A DNA stretch of 64,000 nt from Cordylochernes scorpioides (lineage: Eukaryota; Arthropoda; Arachnida; Pseudoscorpiones; Chernetidae): contig CP092865.1 in the NCBI GenBank assembly GCA_030710605.1, positions 144,073,081 to 144,137,080 of the forward strand. The letters are read 5' to 3'. Below the pieces are notes generated by a model that worked only from the letters and a program-made list of their open reading frames with translations, ran no database searches and was not told the DNA's origin. Below, in pieces: positions 1-9,899 of this stretch (its first letter is position 1; the number at the start of each line of letters is the position of its first letter). The position numbers were made by a program, and so were the translations under genes.

Positions 1-484
1 TATGCAATGAACTTATACAATTAGTAGGCTGAAGATGAAAAAGGATTGGAATGAGGCTTGGCTCATTAATGGTGAACTTTCCCAGCGATTTTGCCAATTT
101 AATCTACCAGCTCGATACAACGATTGTACTATTCATTATGCTTATAGTGTCTGTACTTGAAGTACTCTTGTGTTGGTGTTTAACGAAATTATGTACAAAG
201 GCTTCTGTAATTTTATAAATTTCCCAAATTTTATCTTCAGTTCACTAATTGTAGAAATTCGTCCATACATTAAAAAGTGTTGAGCAATTCCATTCTCGAT
301 AAAACAGAGCGTGCTATGTAGTTAGAGTTGAAATATCTACCTATACACACACTTTGTTCTTCCGTTCCGAATTTGATATGAGGCTATGTTTATAGATTGG
401 CCCAATACCTGTTTATGGGCAAAATGAAGTTCTACTGGATATGGCATCAGACACAAACTGTGATTTTTTGGTGAATCTAAATAT

Positions 485-600
485 ATATTATTATCCCTAG
501 TTCGCATGGTACAGGCCATGGTAATCAGAGTGAGTGGAAGTTGGCGACTGTTTTTATTGTAAGTGCACCACATGTCTACACATGTGAAAATCAGTTTGGC
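485..600. repeat. Dispersed repeat (GGTACAGGCCATG)
   Basis: GGTACAGGCCATGGTAATCA, GTAAGTGCACCACATG and a CATGTCTACACATG dyad recur at 5525-5610 and 31295-31370. Its class is unknown. Confidence 0.5.
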
Positions 601-775
601 ATTTGCTCTACAAGGGTGCCAGAGCTCCGTTTTTTACTTGCACTAGCTGGTGAGGTTGGACTTTTTCAAGGATCGGTGACCATTGGAGAAATTTTAAAAT
701 TAGAAAAAAAGTGCCCAATGTGGAATTCGATCCCGGGTCGTAGCAACCAAAGGTTTAGACCCCTCGTTCAGCTCA
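600..775 (-). mobile_element. tRNA-derived SINE, second copy
   Basis: Shares GCCAGAGCTCCGTTTTTTAC, GGTGAGGTTGGACTTTTTCA and the box B region (GAATTCGATCCCGGGTCGTA on the plus strand, one mismatch) with the 24.6-24.9 kb copy. The 140-aa plus-strand frame across it is not a gene. Confidence 0.55.
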
Positions 776-1087
776 AGAAGACCATTAAACAAGGAATTCT
801 GTGCGGAACAAAGAAGTGGCGGGACACAGCGAGGAAGGAATTCCGCCGACGCCTATGTATCCTAGGCAAACAAGAAGTGCAGGGTTTGTGTGATCTGGAC
901 GGGAACAATGGTCCTTTGTTGGGTCAGCTTCGCGGCCAAGTGGGATGCAGCCACAGAACATAGCACCTTCATTTTAATTAGTTTTTTTTTTTTATTAATT
1001 TGCCCACACACTCGCACTGGATGGAATCAAACACGCGGTTGATATGCTACGTATGGTACAAAGTATCCAAGCTTCTGGCAAATCTCT
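776..1087. other. Unassigned sequence after the SINE
   Basis: Moderately GC-rich (GGGACACAGCGAGGAAGGAA, GTGCAGGGTTTGTGTGATCT) and ends in a T run near 990. It may be older repeat; no homology recognised. Confidence 0.3.
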
Positions 1088-1380
1088 TCTTATTTTTCTT
1101 ATCTCCACTCAATCATATCAGGATATTAATTCTGTAGAGCTTGATATTTTGGATGGTGTCCGCTGGGGATGAGTAGAGCTGATTATAGGATGAACCAATA
1201 CAGTCAATGATGTGGTTTGAAGTTGCAGAATTATACTTAGTACATAGTGGGAAAACCTTGGACCATTCTGGAAAATCATTGTCCATAGATGACCAGAGGC
1301 AAATCTTAATCGAAATGAAAAAGAAATGATTGTATGCATGTTCCGCCATTTCCCTATAATACCAGGCCTATTCGGATAAA
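1088..1380 (-). pseudogene. Non-LTR polymerase C-terminal fragment (LYSSPADTI family)
   Basis: The minus strand reads PLCTKYNSATSNHIIDCIGS, then SYNQLYSSPADTIQNIKLYR and a stop, followed by TTGAGTGGAGATAAGAAAAA. The same coding end and UTR occur at 5.99-6.05 kb and 63.72-63.93 kb, showing a family with a (GAA)n-type tail. Confidence 0.75.
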
Positions 1381-1620
1381 ACACAGCTTCAATATAGAGT
1401 TATGTCTGGAAGGATTTTGTCAGTTTTTTTTTAATATACTTTTCATATATATGTATAGATATTGTGCGTTATTGCCTTATTAAATAAAAATTAGCATTAA
1501 ATATTTGATCGCATATTTTATTCGAACAGTTAGGAATTCATTTTAAAACCAGAAAATAAATCATTTGTGACGTAAAGCTGCTAAGTTTGAATAATTGTTG
1601 ATTGTACTTCCAACTGTACT

Positions 1621-2000
1621 TTACAATTGACAATTGAAATAACTTTATTGACATATTGTCCATACATGCAAAAGTGCACAGTCTTCACTATTTAAAAAAA
1701 TAATAATAAATATATCCTTGTATATATATACAGTTAAACCTGTCTATAGCGCCCCCTCTTGGGACTCACCAAAAAAGGGTGCTGCAGGTCACTTTTAATT
1801 TAAAATGTTTACATTTTAATGTTTAAAATAGGGCGCTATAGAGAGGAAGGCGCTATTTAGAGGGAGCGGTATAGACAGGTTTAACTGTATATGCATGATA
1901 CTATGTACAAAGAACATGACGTCTCTGCCACCGCTGCAGAGTTTGGTGGAGAATCGCCAGCGGGTCTCCAGCGACACCACGTATTTCGCGAGCTACGAAG
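1621..2000 (-). mobile_element. Non-LTR 3' region (ATTGTCAA tail), split by a pogo-like MITE
   Basis: Minus-strand sequence CACTTTTGCATGTATGGACA, then ATATGTCAATAAAGTTATTT and CAATTGTC matches the tail at 35.34-35.40 kb. The upstream 100 bp (1893-1990) matches 35.44-35.55 kb. The MITE at 1731-1887 lies between the two parts. The plus-strand frame 1895-2158 that looks like an exon lies mostly in this shared repeat. Confidence 0.6.
1731..1887. mobile_element. 157-bp pogo-like MITE (CAGTTAAACCTGTCTATAGCG ends)
   Basis: Ends CAGTTAAACCTGTC and GACAGGTTTAACTG are inverted complements flanked by TA. The interior is GC-richer, with CGCTATAG boxes. CAGT-type termini and TA duplication fit pogo/Tigger-derived MITEs. 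It interrupts a non-LTR tail. Confidence 0.75.
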
Positions 2001-2329
2001 AATACCTACCAACTATACTTGATGTCTACACGGATGTCCAACAGTTTCAAGCAGACGAACGGTTTCAGCGTCATACGTCCTCAGTAATCCAAAGAGGTAA
2101 TATGAAACCCCCGGGACAAAGTCCAACCTCCCCAGAAACTTCTGGGCAAAGTCTGTGATGGTTTGGATGAAAATACGTCACAGTTTAAAACTCTCAGCCT
2201 GTCGTATATTATTCTAAATAAGCTGTAAATATAACTTTTTATTTTAGCTCTTAAAAATAAGACACTTAGGCTGATACATGAGAGAGATTTTAAATCAAAA
2301 TTCAATTAAACTATATGAACATTAATGAA

Positions 2330-2500
2330 CAAGGGCAAACAGCGTGCGTGGTTAGCTTTTCTTGATTTATCAAGAGAAAGGATATTTGACCAATATTCTA
2401 AATAATCATTAAAAATCAATCATTATAGTTGATATTTATTCCGAAAGATGGAGTAAGCCATCAGTAAATTTCAGTTGCATTATAACAATAGATTCCTTTT
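2330..2500 (+). mobile_element. Decayed hammerhead-family repeat
   Basis: GGGCAAACAGCGTGCGTGGT, then TAGCTTTTCTTGATTTATCA, TTGATATTTATTCCGAAAGA and TGGAGTAAGCCATCAG reproduce the unit order, with the ribozyme core degraded. Confidence 0.6.
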
Positions 2501-2530
2501 ATTAATAGCAGATATTGCCCAATTTGAAAT

Positions 2531-3095
2531 AACCATCAGTGTCAACCATGAGTTCTTTTTTGGAGTACAGACTTCGGTCTAGGTAGTCCACTATCCATCA
2601 GTGTCAACCATGATTTCTTTTTCGGAGTAGACTTCGGTCTAGGTAGTCCACTATCCATCAGTGTCAACCATGATTTCTTTTTTGGAGTAGACTTCGGTCT
2701 AGGTAGTCCACTATCCATCAGTGTCAACCATGATTTCTTTTTTGGAGTACAGACTTCGGTCTAGGTAGTCCACTATCCATCAGTATCAACCATGATTTCT
2801 TTTTTGGAGTAGACTTCGGTCTAGGTAGTCCATTATCCATCTGTTTCAACAATGATTTCTTTTTGGAGTAGACTTCGGTCTAGGTAGTCCACTATCCATC
2901 AGTGTCAACCATGATTTCTTTTTTGGAGTAGACTTCGGTCTAGGTAGTCCATTATCCATCAGTGTCAACCATGATTTCTTTTTTGGAGTAGACTTCGGTC
3001 TAGGTAGTCCACTATCCATCAGTGTCAACCATGATTTCTTTTTTGGAGTAGACTTCGGTCTAGGTAGTCCATTATCCATCTGTTTCAACAATGAT
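2531..3095. repeat. 60-bp satellite, about nine units
   Basis: CCATCAGTGTCAACC starts at 2533, 2595, 2655, 2715, 2777, 2837, 2896, 2956, 3016 and 3076. Most units are 60 bp; some carry an extra AC in GTACAGACTTCGG. Since 60 is a multiple of 3, a minus-strand frame (LMDSGLPRPKS) stays open by chance. The last unit runs into single-copy sequence at 3096. A lone inverted piece of the unit is at 6405-6434. Confidence 0.92.
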
Positions 3096-3240
3096 TTCGA
3101 GCAATGGCCTTATCAACGACATCTTCAATACCGTGTGGATCATGTTAAGGATAACGATTAAGATATTCTCGAATGCGCGCACCACAAATTCTCCTAAATG
3201 GAGCATGTGGATCTGCCATGTTGATCAGGCCGCGCTGACA
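3096..3240 (-). pseudogene. Small unrecognised coding remnant next to the 60-bp satellite
   Basis: The minus strand reads MADPHAPFRRICGARIREYL, NRYP, stop, then in the same frame HDPHGIEDVVDKAIARNHC. One TAA aside, codon-like composition continues for about 43 codons. I do not recognise the family. The satellite unit begins inside or beside it, so it may be the satellite's source. Confidence 0.3.
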
Positions 3241-3477
3241 ATGGGCCTACATCTGTCACTCCACAGGTGCTAACAACCTCATTGTAGCACCCAATCAAGG
3301 ACGAACCTCTCCATCAGGTCAGCAGCAGAAATAAATAGCTGCTCGCTCTATTATTGAGGATAAACAATTTCAACATAATCAGAGGCCTACTTAGGGAAGT
3401 TATAGGACCATCTATATATAGTGGATTACCTTTTATATGACAGAGAAAACCTTCCTACCTTTAGGATTCTCTTCCCA
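3240..3477. other. Unassigned single-copy-like sequence
   Basis: Includes CAGCAGCAGAAATAAATAGC; no frame or repeat recognised. Confidence 0.3.
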
Positions 3478-4700
3478 ATATGAATGCTGGCCATTTTTAA
3501 ATACCTAGGATTCTGAAGAAGATTATGTTTATCTTCGAAATCAAGCATAGAAAGAGGTATGAGAAATGGTGGCCATTTTTAAATGCTTCGGATTCTGAAG
3601 AAAATTATGTTTATTGTCGAAACCAAACATAGAAAAAGGTATGAGGAATTCGTTGGCTATTTTTAAATACAATGAATTCTAAAGAAGTTGCTGTTTTTCG
3701 TCGACACCAAACTTAGAAAGATGTATGAGAAATGCTGACTTTTTTAATGCATTGGATTCTAGAAGTTGTTTTTTTTTTCCTCGTCGAAATCAGGCATAGA
3801 AAAAGAATGGGGAAATGCTGATTATTTTTAAATGCATAAGATTCCAAAGAAGTTGATGTGTTTATAGTCGATATCAAGCATAGAAAGAAGTATAATGAAT
3901 GCTGATTATTTTTAAAGTCATAGGATTTTGATGAATATTATAGAAAAAGTATGATAAATGCTGACTATATTTTTAAATACACTGAATTTTAAAGAAATTG
4001 CTGTTTTTTCGTCGACACCAAGGCAGGAAAGAGGTATGAGGAATGCTGACTATTTTTAAATCCATAGATTTTGAATAAGATTATATTTATCATCGAAACC
4101 AAGCATAGAAAGAGAATTGAGAAATGCTGATTATTTTTAAATGCATAGGATTCCAAAGAAGTTGATGTGTTTATAGCCGATATCAAGCATAGAAAGAGGT
4201 ATAATGAATGCTGATTATTTTTAAAGTCATAGCAATTTGAAGAATATTATGTTTATATCGTTGATACCACCAAGTATAGAAAGAGGTATAAAGAATGATG
4301 ACTCTATTTTCAACGCATAGGAGTCTAAAGAAAAAGATTTTGATCATTGAAATCAAGTGTAAAAATAGGTATGATGAATGTTGGCCATTTTCAAGGCATA
4401 GGCTTCTAAAGAAATATATTTTGATCGTTGAAATCAAGAATAAAATAAGATATGATGAATGCTGAATATTTTTAATGCATAAGATTTTAAAAAGGTTGAT
4501 GTTTATTGTAGAAATCAAGTATAGAAAAATATATGATTAATGATAAACATTTTCAAGGCATAGGGTTTTGAAAGAATAGATTTTGATCGTCGAAATATAG
4601 CATAAAATGAGGTATAATGATTGCTGGCCATTTTTAAAGACATAGAATTCTACAGAAGATGATATTTATAGTCGACACAACAAGGGATAAAGACGTGAGA
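3478..4700. repeat. Degenerate 82-84 bp tandem repeat, about 14 units
   Basis: Each unit has ATTTTTAAATNCNTNGGATT, a purine stretch GAAGAAG, TCGAAATCAAGCATAGAAAG and AGGTATGANNAATGCTG. Units are well diverged, so the array is old. Minus-strand frames here are artefacts. Confidence 0.85.
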
Positions 4701-4776
4701 TTGCGAAAGAAATTGAGATAACCAGATTCTTATAACCCCCATTCGCACCTAAGACTAAACATTTCAAGAAGATTTA

Positions 4777-5115
4777 CAACAACAACAATAGCCTTTATTG
4801 GGCACACGTGCCATACAGTATTCTCCCGGTAGGACAAAATAAATAAATAACAGATTAGATTCATAGTTATATACAAATATTGGGTATTGACCTCGACCAA
4901 TTATCGAGTTGGATCCGGTGTCTGTGCTAAACATTTTTATTGAGCTGATTTCCAGTATTTATAAAAGCGAATGCAACGGGTCTGGATTTTACGACTTTTG
5001 CCATTAAAACATAAGGCGAATTGCTATTATAGCCGGTCTCTTGACGAATAATTTCTCTTTCTTCTTCCATTGCCGTGCAGTAGAACATGTAGTGTGGAAA
5101 ATCGAGACTAAATTC
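4777..5115 (-). mobile_element. 339-bp 5'-truncated non-LTR retrotransposon with 15-bp target duplication
   Basis: TTTCAAGAAGATTTA occurs exactly at 4762-4776 and 5116-5130. Read on the minus strand, the insert contains a polymerase C-terminus, a short UTR, GAGAATACTGTAT, the hairpin GGCACGTGTGCC (4800-4812 region), AATAAAGGC and a (GTT)n tail. This is the same 3' architecture as the 27-28 kb element, with a different hairpin stem. Confidence 0.92.
4927..5115 (-). pseudogene. Non-LTR polymerase C-terminal fragment
   Basis: About 62 codons, with FPHYMFYCTAMEEEREIIRQ and ending in GNQLNKNV. They align by eye with the HYIFDCSALKEERRT segment of the 28.4 kb element. Reverse transcriptase motifs are absent because the copy is truncated. 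An in-frame ATG lies inside the target duplication and is not a real start. Confidence 0.8.
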
Positions 5116-5204
5116 TTTCAAGAAGATTTAAACCTAAACATATATTGGTAAGATAAAATCGATATATTCTTACGCCGTTAAAATATATTTATTTTTTTTT
5201 ACTT

Positions 5205-5520
5205 ATCTCTAGTACACGTGGTACCTAAGCACAGTTTGTACAGTGGAGTGGACCCGGGAGGTGCTCTGAACCTCAGACAGCATCAAACAATACTAACAAG
5301 ATTTATAACAGGCCATCTCAAGCCATTGAAGATAGAAAATAACAAAACACACTTTCCCAAAATGTAGCTTGGCACCTGCAGCTCCAGAACACATTTTGGC
5401 TTGCATTATAATCACTAAACAGGACCTTTGGGAGAGGCCACTTCCTATCATAAAACAGCTCGAGGAACATGAACTCATGGAATACGTGTAATCTTTACAC
5501 AAGGGGATAAGAAACAACAA
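5205..5520 (+). pseudogene. Non-LTR polymerase C-terminal fragment with one frameshift
   Basis: The frame SGVDPGGALNLRQHQTILTR, then FITGHLKPLKIENNKTHFPK runs to about 5362. After one extra base it continues as CSLAPAAPEHILACIIITKQ, then DLWERPLPIIKQLEEHELME, YV and stop near 5493. LTRFITGH and C...PEHIL.C are standard at the end of arthropod non-LTR polymerases. A short CAACAACAC tail follows. No flanking duplication was identified. Confidence 0.75.
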
Positions 5521-5984
5521 CACATGGTACAGGCCATGATAACCATAGTAGGTAGATAGTGACTGCTTTTACTGTAAGAGCACCACATGGCTACACATGT
5601 GAAAAGCAATTTTTTAATATACACACAAATGGCGATAAAAAAATTAAGATAAATATTGAATAAAGCATTAATAATAGACGACTTTTAAAAGAAACTTACC
5701 GGCCTTTGCCGGTCCCAAGCCCGGATAAAAAAGGAGGAGGGGGAGCAGTAACAAGCCCACTAAAAAACCTGGGCTCGGCTGGCCCGGCTGATAGTACCCT
5801 GTAAGGGCTCCTAATCCAGGGATACAGTATGAGCAGTGTTTGTACTCCATGTTAGGAGCGGCTACACATGGTGTCTGTTCTTCATGTCAGAGGCGGCCAT
5901 TTCTTTTGGAGCTAAGTCAGCCTGCCACTGAGTAGTGCTCCTAGTCTTAATGACAACGGCAGACGCATTCTACTTCACCCAGTC

Positions 5985-6045
5985 ATGATGGTTGACAAAC
6001 AAGCTTGATACCCTGATATGATTGAGTGGAGATAAGAAAGAAGAA
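5985..6045 (+). mobile_element. Non-LTR 3' tail (LYSSPADTI family)
   Basis: AAGCTTGATACCCTGATATG, then ATTGAGTGGAGATAAGAAAG and AAGAAGAAA correspond to the last codons (KLDTLI), stop and GAA-rich tail of the family at 1.1 and 63.8 kb. Little else of the element remains. Confidence 0.65.
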
Positions 6046-6085
6046 GAAACTTATCCCTGGGAGCCAGATGTTTTCACCTTAATAT

Positions 6086-6257
6086 TGTAACATTTATTAT
6101 TCTATGAAAAGATTTTTAAATTTCGATCTTTGTATTTTGATATCCTGTAAAATTTTCTCATTGTCTCTCTGCTATTATATTAATTTTAATTTGGTTTGAC
6201 ATTAAATAAATTGCCGTGTCATCCTGAAGTTTGTCTTTCCTAATTTTCTAAGTCACA
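6086..6257. mobile_element. LTR-like repeat, short copy
   Basis: TGTAACATTTATTATTCTAT ... TTGTCTTTCCTAATTTTCTA, AGTCACA. Flanks ATAT and ATAC. Same termini as the 23.5-24.1 kb repeat. Confidence 0.5.
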
Positions 6258-7364
6258 ATACTGATACAAGGGATTATTTTAACCTATTTTCTTTTAAAAC
6301 ATATAAATCACACTCTTTTTCCATTGTTATGTCAAATATCAAAAGTAATTTAAGAATTAATTGTTTTAAATTTAATAGATAATGTGCATGAAGGCATCAT
6401 TGGATAGTGGGCTACCTAGACCGAAGTCTGTACGCCTGAATGCTTGAAGGCAATGCATATGAAGAGGTCTAAAAAAAAGGCAACATTATAAAAGCTATAA
6501 GAATTTTTTTTAAAGAGGTTAAAATATCAATACGCCATTAATCAAATTATTAGGAAAAAATCTCCAAAGTTATCTATACTGAATTTATTCTGTGAAGACT
6601 TCTGGGCGAAAATTAATTTGCATTTTAAAAAATGATCGTTTGGTTTTTGTGAGCAATGGCAGTCTTCCATCTTTGATTAAACCAGAAGTTTCGTTATTTT
6701 ATTGCTTCTCAACCTTGAGATGTGTATCATCATTTCTCGTTCTCTTATTTTATTATATTTTGTAGAGGATGGGGATTTTTAAAATGGGTATTTAATAGAG
6801 AAAGAAAAAATCAGCACCTATGATGAACTCATTTGGAAATATTCATTCATAGTATTGGTACCGCGCGTTCAATAAGTTCTTTAATAAAGGTATTGACCAA
6901 TTTACATATTTACATATATGCTATTTGCATCATTTCAATTAGCCTATATCTATATATATATATAATAAAAATGCAAATATTTTATTCTCTAAAACATATA
7001 TTTTATTTTCATTCATTGAATGTTCTACATTTTTTAATATAGATTTAGAACATAATATTTTGAATATTTTTGTAAATATGTATAGTTAATCTACCTATTT
7101 TTTTTTAATTCACGAATATAAAATTCATTTTATAAATTCTATATTACTATGAAAAATAATTTTATATGTAATTTGCTTCAAGTAATTCAAAATAAAAACT
7201 ACTTGATGGGTAAATAATTATCTTTCCTATTTTCACGACTGCACCTTCAATTCTCTATCTTTTTCAACAACAAAACAAAATATTCATAACATATATATGT
7301 TTATATATATTTAAAATAGTACAATTTAGTAGAATTTAGTAGAATTTGTACTTGGATCACGTTG
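6258..7364. other. AT-rich intergenic sequence
   Basis: No gene seen. Contains the lone inverted 60-bp satellite fragment at 6405-6434 and TA-rich runs around 6.93-7.15 kb and 7.29 kb. Confidence 0.4.
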
Positions 7365-7530
7365 ATTATTTAAGAAAAAAGGCATTTCCTGATTGTGCAA
7401 CTTGATTAATCAAGAAACAGTATTTGGCCAATTCTGGAATAATTAAAAATCTACGATTAGTTGATATTTATTCTGATAGATGGCGCAAGCCATCAGAAAC
7501 TTTTAGTTTCAAGATCTGGATATGCCTTTT
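7365..7530 (+). mobile_element. Hammerhead-family repeat, body only
   Basis: TTGATTAATCAAGAAACAGT, TTGGCCAATTCTGGAATAAT, TTGATATTTATTCTGATAGA and TGGCGCAAGCCATCAG match the 32.4-32.85 kb unit. The ribozyme end is missing. Confidence 0.6.
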
Positions 7531-7623
7531 TCTTAATTTGTATATATATTAGGAGAAACCCTTGATCCATCCATATATAAAACTATATAAATGCCTGAGA
7601 ACTATGTATAATTCATTATTGTA

Positions 7624-9042
7624 CACTGCGTGACATTGAAAATGGAACACCAAGAAATAGTGGCCAGAAAGTGATGAAACTCGGCAGACAGAGAGAGACA
7701 GGGACGAACAATAAGTGATCTTTATTTCAAAATGATAGTCATAATACAGAGCGAGAACGGCGTCGGCTTAGTAGCAAGTAGGACCACCGCGGACGGCGAT
7801 GCACGCAGCAACACGTCTAGGTAGAGAGTCAATCAGAGTACGGATGGCGTCCTGAGGGATGGCTCTCCATTCCCTCTCAACCATTTGCCACAGTTCGTCT
7901 TCTGAACGCGGCTGTGGCAAGGCATGCAAACGGCGTCCAATGATGTCCCAGACGTGCTCGATTGGTGAGAGATCAGGAGAGTACGGTGGCCAGGGAAGCA
8001 TCTGTACATCTTGCAGAGCTTGTTGGCTAATGCGAGCAGTGTGCGGTCGGGCGTTATCCTGCTGATAAAGGGCATTGGGTACCCCCTGAAGGTAGGGGAG
8101 TGTCACCGGTCGCAGCACATCATCAACGTATCGTTGGGCCGTCATAGTGCCCTGAATACGAAGTAAAGGTGACCTGGAATCATACGCGATTGCGCCCCAA
8201 ACCATGATTCCACGTTGTCGCACGGTGGGGCGTTCCACAATTGCTGCCGGATTGGACCTTTCTCCACGTCGACGCCACACGCGTACACGGCGACTATCAC
8301 TGGACAAGCAGAAATGCGACTCATCTGAGAACACGACCCTGTGCCATTCCGTCATCCACGTCGATCTAGCCCGGCACCATTCCAAACGTTGGCGCCTATT
8401 CGGTGGGGTCAATGGCAGTCTTCTTAGCGGACGGCATGAGTGCAAGCCATTAGCAACCAATCGACGGGAAATGGTTCTGGTCGAGATGGAATGATCTAGG
8501 GTGTCTTGCACATGCTGCAGGATGGCGGTACAAGTGGCTTGTGGGGCCGCCACTGCTTGTCGAAGGATACGACGATCCACACGTGCTGACGTCACTCTGG
8601 TTGCACCGACATTCCTATAAATTGCCACATTTCCTTGTTCCAACCATCTTCTCCACAGTCGGTGCACCGTGGACGCACCAAGGTGTGTATCAGCTGCGAT
8701 TTGACGTATGGACCAACCTGCCCTTTTCAGTCCGATCACCATGCCCCTCGTAAAAGCGTCTGTCTGCTTGAACTGCCTCCGTTTACGATGACCTGGCATT
8801 CTCTGTTATTACACGTGTCTTTTGACACAAGAACAAAATTTCTACAATGATTTTCCTTGAAGAAATAACGACACGAATACTGTCCTTTCTGCAAGTTCCT
8901 TCCCTTATATCTTACTCCATGTGCGCACGAGAGCTGCGCATTTTACATCATTTGCATAACTCGGTTAGGCGCGTCTACCCTGAAATTTGCATAATTTTCT
9001 GGCCACTATTTCTTGGTGTTCCATTTTCAATGTCACGCAGTG
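7624..9042 (-). mobile_element. Complete Tc1/mariner transposon with 47-bp perfect inverted repeats
   Basis: The left end (7624-7670) and right end (8996-9042) are exact inverted complements over 47 bp, beginning CACTGCGTGACATTG. A TA dinucleotide flanks each side (7622-7623 and 9043-9044), the normal Tc1/mariner target duplication. The 1419-bp element carries one uninterrupted transposase gene on the minus strand. Perfect terminal repeats plus an intact frame indicate a recent insertion that could still be mobile (inference). Confidence 0.95.
7768..8799 (-). CDS. Tc1-family DDE transposase, 343 aa, apparently intact
   Basis: Cut-and-paste transposase acting on the flanking 47-bp inverted repeats. 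Residues about 1-60 form a helix-turn-helix DNA-binding domain (GWSIRQIAADTHLGASTVHR), and a second Tc1-type binding domain extends to about 125. The catalytic domain has D159 (FSDESHF), D248 (QQDNARPHTA) and E281 (SPDLSPIEHVWD). By my count 32 residues separate the second D and the E, not the 34 of classical Tc1 (DD34E), because the loop before LPWPPYSPDL is two residues shorter. The C-terminus has the LPRRVAACIA box common in arthropod Tc1 elements. The length matches the family. The start is the first ATG of the frame, with no upstream competitor carrying homology. No stop or frameshift is visible. The dead copy at 55.7-56.7 kb keeps the same short spacing. Confidence 0.95.
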   Translation of the reverse strand: MPGHRKRRQFKQTDAFTRGMVIGLKRAGWSIRQIAADTHLGASTVHRLWRRWLEQGNVAIYRNVGATRVTSARVDRRILRQAVAAPQATCTAILQHVQDTLDHSISTRTISRRLVANGLHSCRPLRRLPLTPPNRRQRLEWCRARSTWMTEWHRVVFSDESHFCLSSDSRRVRVWRRRGERSNPAAIVERPTVRQRGIMVWGAIAYDSRSPLLRIQGTMTAQRYVDDVLRPVTLPYLQGVPNALYQQDNARPHTARISQQALQDVQMLPWPPYSPDLSPIEHVWDIIGRRLHALPQPRSEDELWQMVEREWRAIPQDAIRTLIDSLPRRVAACIAVRGGPTCY

Positions 9043-9179
9043 TATATTCCTTTTTAACTTATACTAATCTAAATTTCTGTTAATTTTACTATTATTGTTT
9101 AAGAAAAGAACTGCTTGTTCTCGATTGCTTGTATATAAGTTTATACCAATCCTTTTCTTTCTTCTTTCCCCTATTTGAT

Positions 9180-9300
9180 ACATTTTAATACCATTGCTGA
9201 TTATTGTTACTATTACTGTGTTATTTCTGTATATATCCTCTTATACTTGGAGAATCTGTATAAGATCAAAAGGTCTTAACAAAGCTTTTTTGTTGTATAT
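9180..9300 (+). mobile_element. Solo non-LTR 3' end with hairpin
   Basis: Matches the hairpin family: a T-rich UTR resembling that of the 29.9-30.3 kb array, GGAGAATCTGTAT, hairpin arms AAGATC and GGTCTT, then AACAAAGC and TTTTTTGTTGT. No coding sequence remains and no flanking duplication was identified. Confidence 0.7.
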
Positions 9301-9431
9301 ATTAGTAGAGGCTGTTTCATTAGTGATTAACCCTCCCAGTAATTTCGTCAATGTAATACATTAAGCCTTTACTACTGTATTTGTTCGTTTGGCTTCTCTA
9401 TAGATCTTGAAATTATCGCCAAATATATATA

Positions 9432-9609
9432 CAGTTAAACCTGTCAATAGCGCCCCCTCTAAATAGCGCCTCCCTCTCTATAGCGCCCGATTTTAAATAC
9501 GTAGTACGATGCGATTTACATTAAAAGTGACCTGCCTATAGCACTCCCTCTCTATAGCACCCTATTTTGGTGAGTCCCAAGAGGGGGCGCTGTAGACAAG
9601 TTTAACTTT
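9432..9609. mobile_element. Pogo-like MITE, second copy
   Basis: Same ends and CGCCCCCTCT/AGAGGGGGCG blocks as at 1.73 kb. The right end is mutated (TTTAACTTTA). Confidence 0.7.
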
Positions 9610-9899
9610 ATATAAATATAAACAAGAGAATCATCAAATTTGATTCCGTTCTTAAATAAAAAAAAGTATAAACGTCAACTTTACATAACCCAATGGAACA
9701 TCAGTTCCCAATATAAAAAAGGAAATAAATCCCAAAAGACGGAAAGAGGCTAACACAACCATCAGAAGAGCTCTATTGACTTTTTTTTTACGATCTCGAG
9801 TAAGATTTCCTTGATGTTGGGGTTGTTGAGCGTGGGTGGCTCCATTTAGAAGTTAAGTAGCGCTTGTTCTGACTCATCTTTCTTTCAACACACACCTTT

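Noticed and set aside
541-963. 140-aa plus-strand frame
   Set aside because: It crosses a dispersed repeat and a reversed tRNA-type SINE; no domain.
1895-2158. Exon-like frame (SLVENRQRVSSDTTYFASYE) followed by GGTAATATG resembling a splice donor
   Set aside because: About 100 bp of it is repeated at 35.44-35.55 kb next to the same non-LTR tail, where the frame is broken; more likely transposon-derived.
2542-3091. Minus-strand repeat proteins (LMDSGLPRPKS frames)
   Set aside because: Open only because the satellite period is a multiple of three; frames break wherever a unit changes length.
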